DNA from: Lepas anatifera
Lineage: Eukaryota; Arthropoda; Thecostraca; Lepadidae
Length of the DNA stretch: 64,000 nucleotides
Direction: 5' to 3'
NCBI GenBank assembly: GCA_034440635.1
Contig: JAOTON010001354.1
Span: forward strand, 62,001-126,000
The notes below the pieces were generated by a model that saw only the letters and a list, made by a program, of their open reading frames with translations, had not been told where the DNA came from and searched no databases. Of this stretch, positions 33,651 to 47,033 are shown piece after piece (positions within the stretch are counted from its first letter, which is position 1; the number at the start of each line of letters is the position of its first letter). The position numbers and the translations under genes are program-made.

Positions 33651-34264
33651 CATATTCTACGTCCGACTGGGTAACGCCTTTTGTCTGGAAGTACTGGGGT
33701 TAATGACCTTGAACGTGGTTGAATGATCTTGACCTATGGCCTATAACTTTGACTTTCATGTGAGGTTACCCTGAAATATCATCCCGGTTATATGGCGTTA
33801 TGACGTTATCACTTGGTCTCCAATGCAAGCGTTCTGGTACTACCGCCCGTTTGTAGCGATCTCCAAATGTTGGTCTGACTTTGAAAGCCTATAAGTAAAA
33901 CACAAGTTCGACTGATGTTCAGAAATTCGCACACATTGACGTGCCGTTGAATTCTCTTAAATGTGCAGAGTATTGTTTCGGACTACCGACAGTTCTCCTT
34001 TCGTCTCGGAAAAGTAGGTGAAGGGGGCTCCGAGGCCCGCCCTAGAGTGCGCGTTCTCGCCACAGCTTCCAGGATATCAGACTGCTCCAGTCTGAAGGCC
34101 CATAGTGTCCACGAGATCCTCCTAGCACTGCATTTTATTTCTAATCCCACAAACCAAAATAGTAATGACCAGCATTACTTCCCTAACTAGACTTCACGCT
34201 GCTAAGGTGCTGGATTATCTCCGAGCAGCTGACTTCGTGATTGTATTTGACCCGGGCTGAAGAC

Positions 34265-37059
34265 CAGAGGAGGAAAAAATGTCTCGACTGTCTCCTGCCA
34301 ACTTTTTGCAGGCACGATCTGTCTCCTCGACATTTTTTTGTAAATATCCTGCACATTTACATCAAAATTGGCGATCATAAGACGGCAGAGAACTTGTTAA
34401 TTCTTCAGGCATGAAATTTGATACTACTGGTCAAATTTGCTTTGAAAATATCACACAGTGTTCTGAACTCTTCAGACACTTATCCCAAAACCGTACTGTG
34501 TTGCTACAAGGGACAGCGACTGCAGACTAAGCCCATTGCACTACAAACAATGGCGGCAATGCAGCTTTAAAAAATTGCTGTTTGTGTCCTTGACTGGTTT
34601 TGTGTGTGCCTAACTCATGTTGGTGAGTAGACAAAAATGTTTAGTGGCAGAGGCAGTGACTACCAGAAATAAACTGGTGCAGTGAATCTCTTTTCTAGAA
34701 TTAAACAGGTGCATTAAATAAATCTTTCATATAATCTAAATCCAAACAGCCCCTCCAAGTATAGCAAACATGGTATGACACAATATTTGGGTGCAACATG
34801 ACTTTGAAATGCAGTGGGTTCAAACTGTAAAAGAAGCTTTCACTTTTCATCAATGTGTGCCCCTGGTTGATTCTAAGGTGAAGAATTTATCTTGTTGAGC
34901 AGAGAAAATATTGATTGGCAGAGGCACTGACTGCCAGAATTAAGCTGGTGCAGTGAATTCATTCTTCACATCAGCTATATTGAATTTATTCTAAATAGAA
35001 GTGCCCATCAAATATGTCAAACATGTCTCAACAAAATATTTGTGCTGAATGACTGAACATTAATGCTCTCCAACTGAGATGCCTTCAATTTGTTCATCCC
35101 AATCCAGGTAAATATCATCTTTATAAATACCCCTTCTGAACAGACAAGGATACTGATTTATTTCTAGAAAGTTTCTACTCCTATACCTACTGATCAAACA
35201 TGAAGTTAAAGCTTTAGTTGGGAGATAAAGGAGTGCCTCTGGGAGGTCATGGCCTAATTATGCTTGCCTTCTAGATCCTTGCCTAGTAGATACAGTAGGC
35301 TAGACAAGTCACACTAGCTTTGCAGAAAAATTGTACCACCACACAACAAACTAGGGAAGTGAAATGCACTGACCCTTCCCTTAAGGAGAAAAATACAGAA
35401 CTAATATTTTTGATCTTCCCTGAATTTTCCCTTTTCTAAAATTTCTTTGTTTTGTATTGGCTCTCTCTTATCACCCTTTTCCCCCAAACCTTGCACCAGT
35501 GACCAATTTATATTCCAAAAATTTCACAACTCACACTGGTCTTGGCACATACACACATACACAGGGTCTGGTTAACGGTGCCAAACTTTGCAGACTGGCT
35601 GATTACTTTGGGACTATTCAAGCTGCAGAAGAGAACTGGTTTATGGAATAAAAAACAAATACCAATCACGCCTTTCTCCAGAATTAGATGGCATTACTAT
35701 AAGTGAATAGTTAGATGACCATTTTATTGAAATGTATTTCATAGAAATGATACATCACCTGAATCAGGAGAATGTGCTTACTCTGCTCTTACATGAAATC
35801 AAGTGGATTCCAGAACAAAAGCAAGGCAAGCAGCATGAAGCAGATGAATGTGCTTCTTTTGCTAGATGAAAGTTGCTTCTTCGTGCAATTAATAATTTAC
35901 TCATTACAGCAGCACAGCACATACCTACATTTTCACTCAGGTATCTAATCCTACGTACCTAGGTAATCTTCTATATGCTATTTTGAAGAACTAGCCAGCA
36001 CCTACAAGTTGTTTTCTATTTTTCAATCTTGCTCAGCTTGCTTGTATTATAGGATTCCCAATGACCACCAGAACCAAAAGCAGCATTGGCAAGTTTTACA
36101 GGAAAATGTTTGCCTTCCATTTCAGCAAAATACTCATAATTGTGTAGCTTGTTAGATTAATTACAATAAACTGTCTGATGATGGTGTTTGTGCACTAAAG
36201 GCCTAGATTATACAAATTCACTTAGTACCTAAGCAGGCAGACTACAAAGGGAAACACAACTAAACATTGGCAAGCTGGATGGGAGGGCTGCTGTGCTTGG
36301 TCCACTGATGTCTCTTGAAATTTTGAAGCTCACCATTAAACTTGCAATCTCCATAACCTCATCTGGCACGTTTCCTCGATGGAGGTGTCATGACCCTTTC
36401 CAGTGGTCGGCACTCATGAATGGACCCACGTCCAAAATAAAGCGAACTTTATCTGAAAAAAAAACAATAAAATCGATTTCTTTTCCTCCTGCTACTAATG
36501 CTTTTCTTCTTCCCTTCCTCTCATCTTTGACAAACACAATCCTGCGCCACCGCCATAAAATAACAAACTTCAAACTGGAATCCACACATTTCAGACCCTC
36601 CTGCCAGATTCCAGAGAAACTTCACCGAGAAAGGGCTGGTAGGGGTTTTCCTTCCCTGTCAAAAAGAGACAGTTCAGGAGACAGACGTAACCGCACGAGT
36701 CAAGCTTGAAGCAATGGGGCTGGAAGTGGCGCAGCCAGCGAAGACAAGATTTTCCTGCGCGGGAAACCTTTCCCCTACCGGAGGGTTTTTTTAAGGAAAC
36801 CTTTCCCGGTATTTCGAGGTGCAAATCTATGGTCCACTGGAGCCCATTAAAAGTGCAAATATTAGGTGCTACGTCACTAATTAAGATGGTGTTGTAGTTT
36901 GAGGGAAGAAAGTAGGCAGAGAAACAAAGAGTGACCTGTGGGCAGTGTTCCTCCAATTACCTGGACATTTCATATACTTTATATTGTCCAGCTGTCTCCT
37001 CCAATGCTTAGAATCTGTCTCCTACTATACGTCCAGAAAGACAAGGTTTTCTACCTCTG
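34265..37059. mobile_element. hAT-type DNA transposon hAT1 (2.8 kb, no intact transposase)
   Basis: This 2,795-bp insertion interrupts module M3. The uninterrupted sequence GGGCTGAAGACTTGGGAG is at 48349-48366. It is flanked by the 8-bp duplication CTGAAGAC (34257-34264 and 37060-37067), which fits the hAT target preference nTnnnnAn. Termini begin CAGAGGAGGAAAA and, inverted, CAGAGGTAGAAAA. An inverted pair (AAAAAATGTCGAG-like) lies just inside the left end (34274-34339). No frame resembling a hAT transposase or zinc finger is recognisable; the longest is 138 codons (36293-36709). It is probably non-autonomous or decayed. Confidence 0.88.
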
Positions 37060-37913
37060 CTGAAGACTTGGGAGTTTGGAGTTTCTTGAGTATGGGAGTT
37101 TCTTACGATCTGTATCGTTTTCACTTTTCGAAAAACACCTTTTGTACCACACAACTTTTGGGAACCGATTGGACCGATGAGAGCCCTCTTTCAGCTCTTT
37201 TGTATATAGATAAGACTCACAGCAAGGCATAAAGTAACAAGGCCGTGTTCAGCAGAAATCTATTTTACTTTGTGTTTCATTGTCAGTGATGGGTGTGCTA
37301 TATGACCTTTAAGGTTGGCGCGCCCTTAAGCCCAAATAATCGGTCAATCACGCTGCTAAGGCGAAACCAAACCATACACCAGCTCCACGACACATTCTAT
37401 TGCAAAAGTTAAGTTGAACAACAATACTTGGTTTCTAAGGTGGCATCTACTCCTCGTCCAGGAATTGTAATGTAACATGGCATGGTTGGCTTGAATGCCT
37501 ATGGGTGAAGGAAAAGTGGTCTTTGTGGGACGTTAACGTGCTTATTCAGATTCAGATTTATTCAAACAAGATCCACTTCAAAGGGCTTTTTACTTGTCCA
37601 CGTCGAACTGTAAATAAAGAGGAAAAAGGGATCACAACCTAAAATACACACATGCATGGCCATAAACAATCAATATCGATCGGCACTTTCTCATCATTTG
37701 CCAACCAAAAATCAAGCGCTCGTTCCTCCCTATTCAGCACCACGGCGTATCAGCGCCGCTCTCAGTTCTTGTCGAAAGTGGGGTGCACCAGGTCGTATTC
37801 GTATTTGGTTGAGTATAGATACGCCTCTGTAACACAAACGGCGGCGACCGACCTCAGAGCGTATCGGCGGCAGAGTCCACGCGCCGGCATTGCGGGTGTC
37901 GTGGCTGTGCACC

Positions 37914-40500
37914 TCACTCCCCTGCAGTCCAAAAAGTCTGTCTGATGTGTGCAGGCAGTCCCGTCACCACAGTTCGGTTCACAGCGGTAGCAGTGTGGTA
38001 TTGGATTAGAAGTTCGGCAGTGAGCCAGCCAAGCTGCTTAACGGCATCCGAAACATGATCATAACGCCGGCGCCCGGTCACAACACGTGCTGTGAAGTTG
38101 ATAATTTTCTGTACCCGATGGATCTGGACTTTTCCACACGAGCCGTATATAGATAAACAGTAACGCACAATGGAGAAAGCAAGTGCCTCGACGATAGTCT
38201 TAAGGGCAGCTCGCGGTATAACATGTCTGGCATGACTCAGTGCTAACAAAACTCCGGTACACTTACGCGATAAAACATCAATGTGTGATTGGTAATTTAG
38301 ATGTTGATCGATGCTTAGGCCCAAGTTCTGAACAACTCTGGAGTCAGGTATTGTGGTGCCGCAAAAATTTAAAGAAATTGAGGGCATGTCACGCAGCATA
38401 GCTGGTGTACCAAGTACTAACATCTTGGTTTTTTAGCGTGAAGTTTCATGCCGTTCTGACAAAACCACTGGTGCATGGAGCACAGAGCAGCCTGGATGCG
38501 GGTAACGACCTGCTGGATATTACCTTTCTTGCCGCTGACAAGAACCCGTGTGTCGTCAGCGTACTGCACGACTGTGACATCGCTGCCGACACACAAACTC
38601 AGGTCGTTAGCATAAAGCATGTACATCAAACATGATAATGATCCTCCCTGGAAAACACCAATGTTATTATCCCGAATTTTTTGTTTGATACCACGCATCT
38701 GAACTTGCTGGGTGTGGCCCTCAAGGTAGCTGCGGAACCAGCTGGTCTCTTTACCGTAAAGGTTAAGTTTATCAAGTAATTTTGAGTGCGGCACTACATC
38801 AAAACATTTCGAAAGATCCAAGAGTACCAGAATTGAAATTTTACCTTCTTGCATAGCCTGAAGAGCTACGTCAGTGATCACGTGGAGAGCTGATTCGGTA
38901 GAATGGTGCTTTCTATAGCCGTATTGTGCATCGGAAAGTAATTTGTTGTCTTCCAGGTAATGAGAGAGTTGTTTTTGCACGACACGTTCTACCAATTTAG
39001 TAATAGCCGGGAGGATTGATATTGGCCGAGTGCCAGATGGCTCCGCAGCCACCCTGCCTTTTGGGATAGGAGTCACCAGAGCATGTTTCCAATCTTTTGG
39101 AACAGACCCGGTTGTCAAAGAAGAATTTATGATATCAAGCAGAGAAAGCCAATCCCAAAGAAACATTTTTGAAGCAGAGGAATACTGACTCCATCAACAC
39201 CCGTGGATTTCGAAGGCCCATGGAAGCTAAAGTTATACAAAGCGTTTGAATGTCAATGGGTCGAAATTTAAAAGAGCAAGTCATAACACGAGGCAAAAAC
39301 GTATGCACGACAGTAGTAGCTGGTGGGACACTGGCCGCTGTAGTTGGCCCGATCGAGACATAATAATCATTCAGTGCATCAACTGTGATGCCCTGTATAG
39401 TACACTGCTGTTGTTTGCGCCCTATGACCGGCCGAAAGACACGCCACAAGCTTCCGCGCCGTCCCTGACTGATCTCTCTGGTGTACACTGTCACACAGTC
39501 GCCACGAATGGCAGCTCGGCAGAGGCGGTTCAAGCGCGCATACTCGGCGCGGTCACCGCTACTGAGAGCGGTACGTCTTTGTCGCAACAGGCACTGTGTT
39601 TCTGCAGACACACGTGGTGCATTGGTTTGACGGGACCGAGTGGGTCTTAGTGGTGCTGCTTCATCTAGTTGGTGGATGAATTCAGAGCAAAAAGCATTCC
39701 ACTTGTCGGTCGGAGTGTCATAATTGAAAACAAGTGACCAATCGGTGATGTAAAGCTGTTGGTTGAAAGCAGTGGCATCTACCTTATTGATGGCACGTCT
39801 ATGCACATCAGAACCAGGGTTGGTGCGAACATTTGTTTCATGTGCCAAAACAATACGACTGAAATCATGAGGCCCACCAAAGTGACACCTCGTGACACCA
39901 GTACATTTCACAAGGTCAGGACGATTTGTGGCTATGATATCTAATAAACTACAGGCTGGTCGATATGTAGCGCGGACATTATTTGCAACTTGGATATTAT
40001 AGGTCTCCAACAAAGCTTTTATATCCGAATTGCTATCGCTTTTCGCTTTCAAAAGGCAGCGATTAAAGTCTCCTGTTATGACCATGGTTGACCGGGGATA
40101 ACTAGCTAACATGAACTGAATCTGGGATTCTAAATCGTCGAAGTCACAACGAATTTGACGCACAGTGTTGTCAGGCACTCTGTGCGCAGATGCAACTAGA
40201 ACAGACTGATGCTTTTCTATACGGACTAAAACCCAAATAATCTCCAAATTAGAACCATTGATGCCTGTCACAGGTGTTAGTACAAGTTCACTTTCCAGGT
40301 TATCACGGACTAGTATTCCCACCCCGCCTTTATCTTTGGGTAAATTCAGCTCAGCCGGACGATCTCGGCGAAACAGCCTGTAACCATCAACATTCAACAG
40401 CCTATCTGGCACATTCGCTGACAGCCACATTTCGCATAGAGCTAGAATGTCAAATCCATACGTTCCGAAGATGGCGTTTCGGAGCTCCGCCAACTTGGGT
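37914..40500 (-). pseudogene. LINE2 ORF2: endonuclease plus reverse transcriptase (broken)
   Basis: The product nicks target DNA and reverse-transcribes the element. Endonuclease domain (39600-40500): the start LNIQSL lies beyond B8 (41352 onward) and continues here as KPKLAELRNA; CEMWLSANVP, GGVGILV, ITGDFN, SLLDIIATN and PHDFS follow. RT domain (38417-39166): RPISILPAI, YGYRKHHSTESA, LLDLSKCFDVVPH, GVFQGGSLSC (Phe where Pro is usual) and QYADD with both catalytic Asp. C-terminal part 37914-38423. Frames change near 39160 (at least two shifts around STGVDGVS) and near 38420, so no full protein can be made. Confidence 0.9.
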
Positions 40501-41351
40501 TTAACACGCGCATTGACGGGGGTCTGAGCCACCTTCGCATTGACGGGGGGGCGGGTACCCGCCCCCCTAAGATCTCGAGAACCACGGTAGGTAGCGAAAA
40601 ACGGTAAACGGCGTTGGGCTGCCCATCCACTTCTCCATCGAAAACATTGGAACCATTTTTTTTGTCAGGTCACATTTAAGGTCACGAGAGGTCAAAACAT
40701 GCCCGTCATAGGGATAACATGTAAATTCAGTTTTTCGGCCATCAAATCTGAACAAGTAAAGATAGAGCAAAACGACTTGAACTATATGAATCCTCTTAGC
40801 AAGCCGAATCGAATGATATATAATTTGACCTTGCTAGGTCAAATCAAGGATTTGACCTGACCTGAGGTCAGGTCAGGGTCAAATTATATAAAATGCATAT
40901 CATTAGAACCGCAAAGCCCAGGCGAGTCTAATGCAGCTAAAATAAATGCTCTATCACCATCCGTTACTGAGTTATTCCGTAAAAACCATTTTTCCCATGT
41001 ATTTCCAATGGAGAGGTCATGCCTCGTACCTGACCTTAGGTCATCGATATCGAAAATACCGGAACATATTTTAGAGAACTCAGTGGGGCCATTATGTGAT
41101 ATGAGTTTCAATCGGATAAGTTCACCCTGCTCCGACTTATGCTATCTTAAACTTTTTTGAGGTCGGGTCACTTGACCTGTAATGGTGACCTGACCTGAGA
41201 TGACCTAACCTTAAAATTTTCACAGAAGTTGTAAAAATGATGAGGGAAAAGGTATACCAAGTACGGCGGCGCTACGCGCCGCCGTTTTTCTGCTATCTCC
41301 GAAAAACCCGAGGGGGGCGGGTACCCGCCCCCCCGTCAATGCGCGTGTTAA
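40501..41351 (+). mobile_element. Family B TTAA element, copy B8, inside the LINE2 endonuclease
   Basis: Complete copy between TTAA 40501-40504 and 41348-41351. Deleting it with one TTAA joins LNIQSL to KPKLAELR in one frame on the minus strand. This confirms TTAA duplication and shows that the insertion is younger than LINE2. Confidence 0.95.
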
Positions 41352-41680
41352 GCGACTGGATGTTAAGATGTCCGATGATGAAGAGCTCGTGTCCATTACC
41401 ACCATGACGACTCCAGTCGACTCTATTTTGTTGAAAACTATCTCGAGCAAAGCCCACCAAAGCTTCATCATCGTGCCCAGAGATCGGCAGACCTGGAACC
41501 TACTCGAAAACTCGAATTGTATCCGATCTGTGCGGAAACAGATTTGCTCCAGATATATGATCAGATTTTTCACTGGTGCAAGGTGTGTAGTATGCGAATG
41601 GCCGGTGGACGTGGAAAGCGAAATTTTTTCAACGATCTTGCGTTCGCATGGGGAAGCGCACATTTGCCGAGAAATGTTTC

Positions 41681-44600
41681 CAGGGGTCTAAAAACTTGCC
41701 GATCTACCTACGCCGTGGGCGACCCTATCATCTTTTAGTTGGCGACCCAGCAACCGTCTCAAACTCTGATTCCATCTGTTTTCCCATGATTTTAGCTTCC
41801 ACCATCCGCTCCTGCTTCTAAATATGGTTACCCTCTCCACTGTCTCCACGCGTCATCGTAATACACCCAGAGCCCATAAAAATCTATTGGATGAAGTCTG
41901 CCAGTTCCTTTAGCCAAGAATGGGCAGAATCTACTTCGACAAAGAGCCAAGTTAGCCTTCGTTTCCCGGCTTGTTTGGCGTTTCTGAAAGACAGCTTGGC
42001 TACAACGGGGCATCTTTGGCCGATTACATCTGGCATCATCACCGCCCTTAGTTGCTGCTAGTCTTTGCTAGTTATGTTTCTTCTTATTACAATTTTTGGT
42101 TCCAATTTTATGAAAAGCGACTGAAATTACCTGGTACCTTAGCTGATGCCATCCCCTTATACCGTATCTATGTATTATTTTTAAGCTCAAACTAGAATGT
42201 ACTAGAATCCGTCACGAGTCGGTACCAAGTCGGTGATTTTCATTTTTTTTTAATAGGCGACCAATGGGCGACCCAGTCGGCCGAAACCGCCGACTTGCGT
42301 GGTTGCCTGGTCGCAGGTGGTCGCCCTGGTACATTTTCGGTGTGTGCGGCCGTCAGAACGAGCGCGGCGTGGGCTGCCGCTAATATTTTTGTATTCTTGT
42401 TGGTGGGCGCCGTTTTTGACGACTGGTGTTCAATTTGTTAAATCCAAGGGGTTAAATCAAGATGTGCGTTTATCATAGACGGTCCGTGCAATCTAGGTGG
42501 GTTTTGGAGTCTACTTGCAATGATGTTTCCTTGTTTTGCTTTACCGCGAAAAGTCTCAGAAGGAAAAAAACTTGAATACCAGTGGTGCATGTTTAAACTC
42601 TTTCCAACCACAATCACACTGAAATGTCATCGTAAACATTGTTCTATAGTCACACATTCCCAAGGGCGTGGATATTCTGAACGATTTTTGTGGTGCCTAA
42701 TTATGAGACTATCCATTGCAAGTATACTATTTTTGATACCACTATGTTCTTGCCTTATAGCTGGACATATAACTGGGTGACCAAGTAGGCCTGTTATCTA
42801 ACGATTTTAAAGTCCCTGAAATGAGAAAAAGGAAAATTTTTAGGATGCTCTTAGTAGGCACAGAAATTAACATGAGCTTCCATTTGGGGTGCCACAGCAG
42901 TGACAGGTCCAAGGGATCCCTGAACTCGAGTTCAGGACCCCGTAAGTTTGAAAGGATTCAGGGCGGCCTGAAGAAAAGGGTACCCCAAAACTGATTAAAC
43001 CAGATCTGTGAGGCAGAAAATACCTTGCTACTGCCCCCCACCACTAGAATAGAAATGATGGGGCTACAGATGGAGCTTTGAAGTTTAGAAGTTGTGTAAA
43101 ATGGCATTAAAGGTGCTGAAAACAGGTTTTGTTATGCTAGGTTGGCTCGCATCATGTTCTGTATGGCCATATGTCTTGGTCTGTATATATTATTATCTCA
43201 AGTGGCAATATAAATCAAATATTTAAAAACTTTTTGTTGTTTTTCTAGATATCTATTAATTGATTTTGTATATGACTAGTGTTTTATTTACACAGATGCA
43301 CCAAGACATGTGAATGATCATAATAAACATGTTGAGCTTCAATATTTGAAGCAGGGTATAAAGTATGATTTCCTGTTTCTGTTTGAAAGATAAATGCCCT
43401 CTAAAATTTGAAGAACAGAAATAAGCCAGGTAGAAAGACGAAAAGTTTGTTTCATGGCCCAAAATTTTGTTCTGGAAAATGGTCTCAAGCATTCCCATAA
43501 TTGGGAATGGGTGTTCCCATCTATGGGTCAAGTATTCCCATTTATGGCACTGTTACCATTTTTAAGTCACACCAATTACAGTTTTCTCCCACTGATTGAT
43601 GACGATAGCCACCCTTTTGGGTAAAGTGTGCCCTTTTGGTTGACAGGATGCAATCTCAGAGGGCTGCCCCCTACTAAAATCCTAGATCCATCACTTTTCA
43701 TTGGTACCCCATAAGGGATATAAATGTGCATTCCTGCACAGCACAAAGATGTGAAAAACCATTTCCAATTTGCCAGAAGACTCCACTGCAAGGACAATGG
43801 TCCAATCCAAGTCTGCCAAACATAGAATAAGCTGTGTCTTTTGCACAGATGGATGCACACTGGGTGATCAGGGTGTGTGTGTATGTTTTTAACTGATTGA
43901 TTATATGCATCCAAGTTTCTGATAATATCTTGTATTTTTTTCACAAGAAAGTTGACTCGTTTTGTTTTCTCTAGCATGGATGAGCTATGGAAGCACTGCC
44001 ACAGAGGTACAGTAGAAATATCACAGATTGTGTCCACCACAAAAGAACAGGTTGCTGAAATGCAAACTGTTCTTCTCAGTACCCAATCCTGGTCCAAATG
44101 GAGCATCAGCAACTATTCTGGAAACTTTTTCAGTCCTGATTATTAATGCTAAAATGCATCAATTAAGAGCTTTGGAAATAGTAATCATGGGAATGATGTC
44201 ATGCAAAGAAAATAAGGTTATTCCCAAGAGACAGCATTGCTATTGCTTTGAGTAGAACCATGTTCAACAATGGAGCAAAAATTGGGCCTCATCTTAGCAA
44301 TGGTTGATATTTTCCACTGTACTTCTGAGGAAATGTTCCCAATGAATAATGTTTGAATTATTTATTTGAAATGTTACAGGAATTTATCTGATTTGTGGCG
44401 CCTCGAGGTGAAGAATGACAAGTATTTCATGACGCATGTATGTACATGAAAAATGTTTTTTCTCTAGTTAAATGAAACATCGGAACTGTTTCTGAGGCTC
44501 TTTTTTAAGGTGCTGCAAACCCTTTTATTTGTCTCTAAGATAAGGCCTAACAATTTTTCACATGGATGGCCACAAAATGAGAGAACAACAATGGTGAATC

Positions 44601-46790
44601 AATCATGGTTGTATCTTGCTTGGTATAGAAGTAATGGGCGAAAATTTTAATGCCCAGGGGTGCTGCCACGGAATTTTTACAGGGGAACGGACCCGGGCTG
44701 GTGCTGGCCGGGGCAGGGGAATTGTGAGCATATTTGGTACCTGACAGCATTATTGACGATGAACCGAAAATTTTGGGAGATGTCCCCCTGGTTGGCCAAC
44801 AGGGGGATGCGTAGGTACCCCGTCCCACAGCTTTCGGCGCCCATTTGATTGCCCTTGTGTACGGACAGCGTATCATCTTTGACCTCGATTGACCTCCAAA
44901 CAGACTTAACCTAAGCTCAGTGGGCACTATCGATACGTATTCATGACTGCGTAGTGCGTATAAATGACTGATCACTATCCAACATTGGCTTTTAGGTCCG
45001 ACATATCACGCTGAAAGCAAGCGTTCTTCCTATTAACCCGCGCCCCCACCGGGGGTCCGGCGCCACCTTCGCCCCACCGGGGGGCCATCGATGGCCCCCC
45101 TCTAACTCCGAAAATATGGGCGTTAGCGCAAATCTGCAAAGTGCAATAGAAAGCTCGCGTGAATTCAGTAAGAAATTACTTCGCATGTTTTAGTGCTCAG
45201 GTCAATGGTTTGACCTCCAGAGGTCAAATTAGGTCAAGATCGGCTATTTTCACTCAAATATGCAATGATTAAGCAAACTGGGCATAACTCTTATGCCATT
45301 AGAGCTATTGAGACCTGGTAAAGTACATTTGATAGCAAATTGCCAGTACTTTTTCCGCTATGTGGAACGTAAAGACCTCCCGCCAGTGGTTTGACCACCA
45401 GAGGTCACCTCGTGACCTAATATGACCTGAGGTCACAAAAGGTCAAAAAGTGACCTTGCCGTATATCAAATGAAAGCCAGTGACAAGACAAACACGATGG
45501 TGTTTGTTTCACCGCTCTAGCTCAATTAGGTCAAAAGTTATTGTCAAAATACTGTTTTTGACCTATGGTGACCTTGGATGACCTTGGAAAAGTCAAAGGG
45601 CAAATATAACCCCTGGGATCCGTGAAAGGGTGTCCAAAAACGTTGTTCTGAGCAGTCTGAGTATTTGCAATCATTTTTGTGGCTTTTATATCATGAAATA
45701 GCTTTTCCCCATGCTTTTCCAATGGGAGAGGTCGCCTCGTGACCTGACCTCAGGGCACGAAATCAAAAAATCCCGGATATACACCCTGTAGACCCTGGAG
45801 GGGCCATGAAGTGTAGGAAGTTTCAAATCGATCGACTTTGAAATGTAGCTCTTACAGAGCTCTAAAGTGAAGTGAGGTGACCTTGGTTGACCTCGTCTGG
45901 TGACCTGACCTTGGGTGACCCGGGGTAAAAAATTTCAGGGATGATGGGAAAATGATGCAGTGAGAGGTAGAGCCCTCAACTGCGGCGCTGCGCCTCGTCG
46001 TTTTCCTGCTATCTCGGAAAAACCTTAGGGGGGCCATCGATGGCCCCCTCTCGGTGGGGCGAGGGTTATAACTTGAAGCTACGTGATAACATCTCCAATA
46101 TTCAGTGTCCTGTTGCGCCCTAGCCTTTGACCTGATATGAAAATGGATGTTGCCTTAGTGAAAGAGCTGGTCGGGCTCTGTCGAATAGCGTTGAGAAAGT
46201 GGTTCCGGCTATTTTGCGTACGGAGATAAGCAAGGTTTTATAGAGCACTGCATCTGATACATTTTGACGTATATGAATTTTTCCCCTCTGGTGACCACAG
46301 TATTGACCTTACGCAAAAATTCCAGGAGTAACGCCGATTGCATTTCCGGTGACCTTTCGATCGCTTTTTCCGCTTCTTTCTTTGTTTCCGAGATCGAGGG
46401 TGTCATTTTTAACACCCTCCCACCAGGGGGGTTCATAGGTGATTCATGCTGGTCACCGGGGCTAGGGTTAAGGGCCAGCATGTATAGTTTTGTTGCTTTC
46501 AGATCATAACTTTGACTTTAATACTGAATTATAATCTCATGAAATCACTTAGGTAATGACTTGATTCTGGCTTAGGTCATCGATATCGAGAAACTCGATC
46601 TATATTTTATAGGTTTTTTATATCTATATTTTATTGGAACCATCCCCCTTGCACTCGCCAGTGCTTCCCTATAGCCATATTTATACCACTTTTATGACCG
46701 ATTTTGTAATACATGTAGCATTAGGTTCGGCGACCATCGAAGAAGCTTGGATTTTAGTCGGCGACCACAAGCTCACTTTTTAGACCCCTG
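41681..46790. mobile_element. hAT-type DNA transposon hAT2 (5.1 kb, carrying A7)
   Basis: Both ends start CAGGGGTCTAAAAA (left at 41681; right, inverted, ending 46790), and both are followed inward by GGCGACC/GGTCGCC motifs. The 8-bp flanks AATGTTTC (41673-41680 and 46791-46798) match exactly. The host is LINE2 5' sequence. Without A7 the element is about 4.07 kb. The interior is AT-rich. The longest frame is 178 codons (43576-44112, minus), and a TTTCTCTAG acceptor precedes a 55-codon plus frame near 43975. I recognise no transposase core, so coding capacity is unproven. Confidence 0.87.
45033..46069 (+). mobile_element. Family A TTAA element, copy A7, inside hAT2
   Basis: Full-length. The left flank is TTAA (45033-45036) and the right flank reads TTAT (46066-46069). 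A point mutation after insertion is the simplest explanation. Confidence 0.93.
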
Positions 46791-47033
46791 AATGTTTCTT
46801 CTTCTGTATGTAAAGCTTATAGGCAGTAGAGTATCACCATGCCGCTGCCCTCGTTGAAGTCCACCCGGAGGTGGTGGTAAGTCTACCCCAGAGTAAGGCG
46901 GTAACACTTGCCTTACCCAGAGGTAAGGTAAGTGTTTGCGTGTCACACAGTATGAATATACTTCACTACTATTCCCAAATACAAGTTTCAGCTCCTTCTC
47001 AGACCATCATCAAATTGTGCTCAAACTACTTAC

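Larger units (their letters stand above)
31554..37312. repeat. Tandem module M3 (short type, with A6 and hAT1)
   Basis: Starts with GGTTGGCGCGCCCTTAAG. It carries only HES-like exons 1 and 2, the CRE and upstream DNA, and then repeats the junction block before the next module. Without A6 and hAT1 it is about 1.9 kb. It lacks the SINE, the RT fossil and HES exon 3. Confidence 0.75.
37538..46845 (-). mobile_element. LINE2: non-LTR retrotransposon, split by B8 and hAT2
   Basis: Its own sequence is 37538-40500, 41352-41680 and 46799 to about 46845, roughly 3.3 kb. It lies within module M4 at the point where the others read GGATGTTAACCCTCATTTAAG (31770-31790). The 3' end (low coordinates) finishes in short TCTGAA-type repeats, a tail type common in CR1/L2-like LINEs. 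Boundaries are good to about 10 bp; a clear target duplication was not resolved. Confidence 0.8.

Noticed and set aside
43576..44112. A 178-codon frame in hAT2 as a transposase
   Set aside because: No hAT catalytic or dimerisation motif seen; the sequence reads like chance coding in AT-rich DNA.
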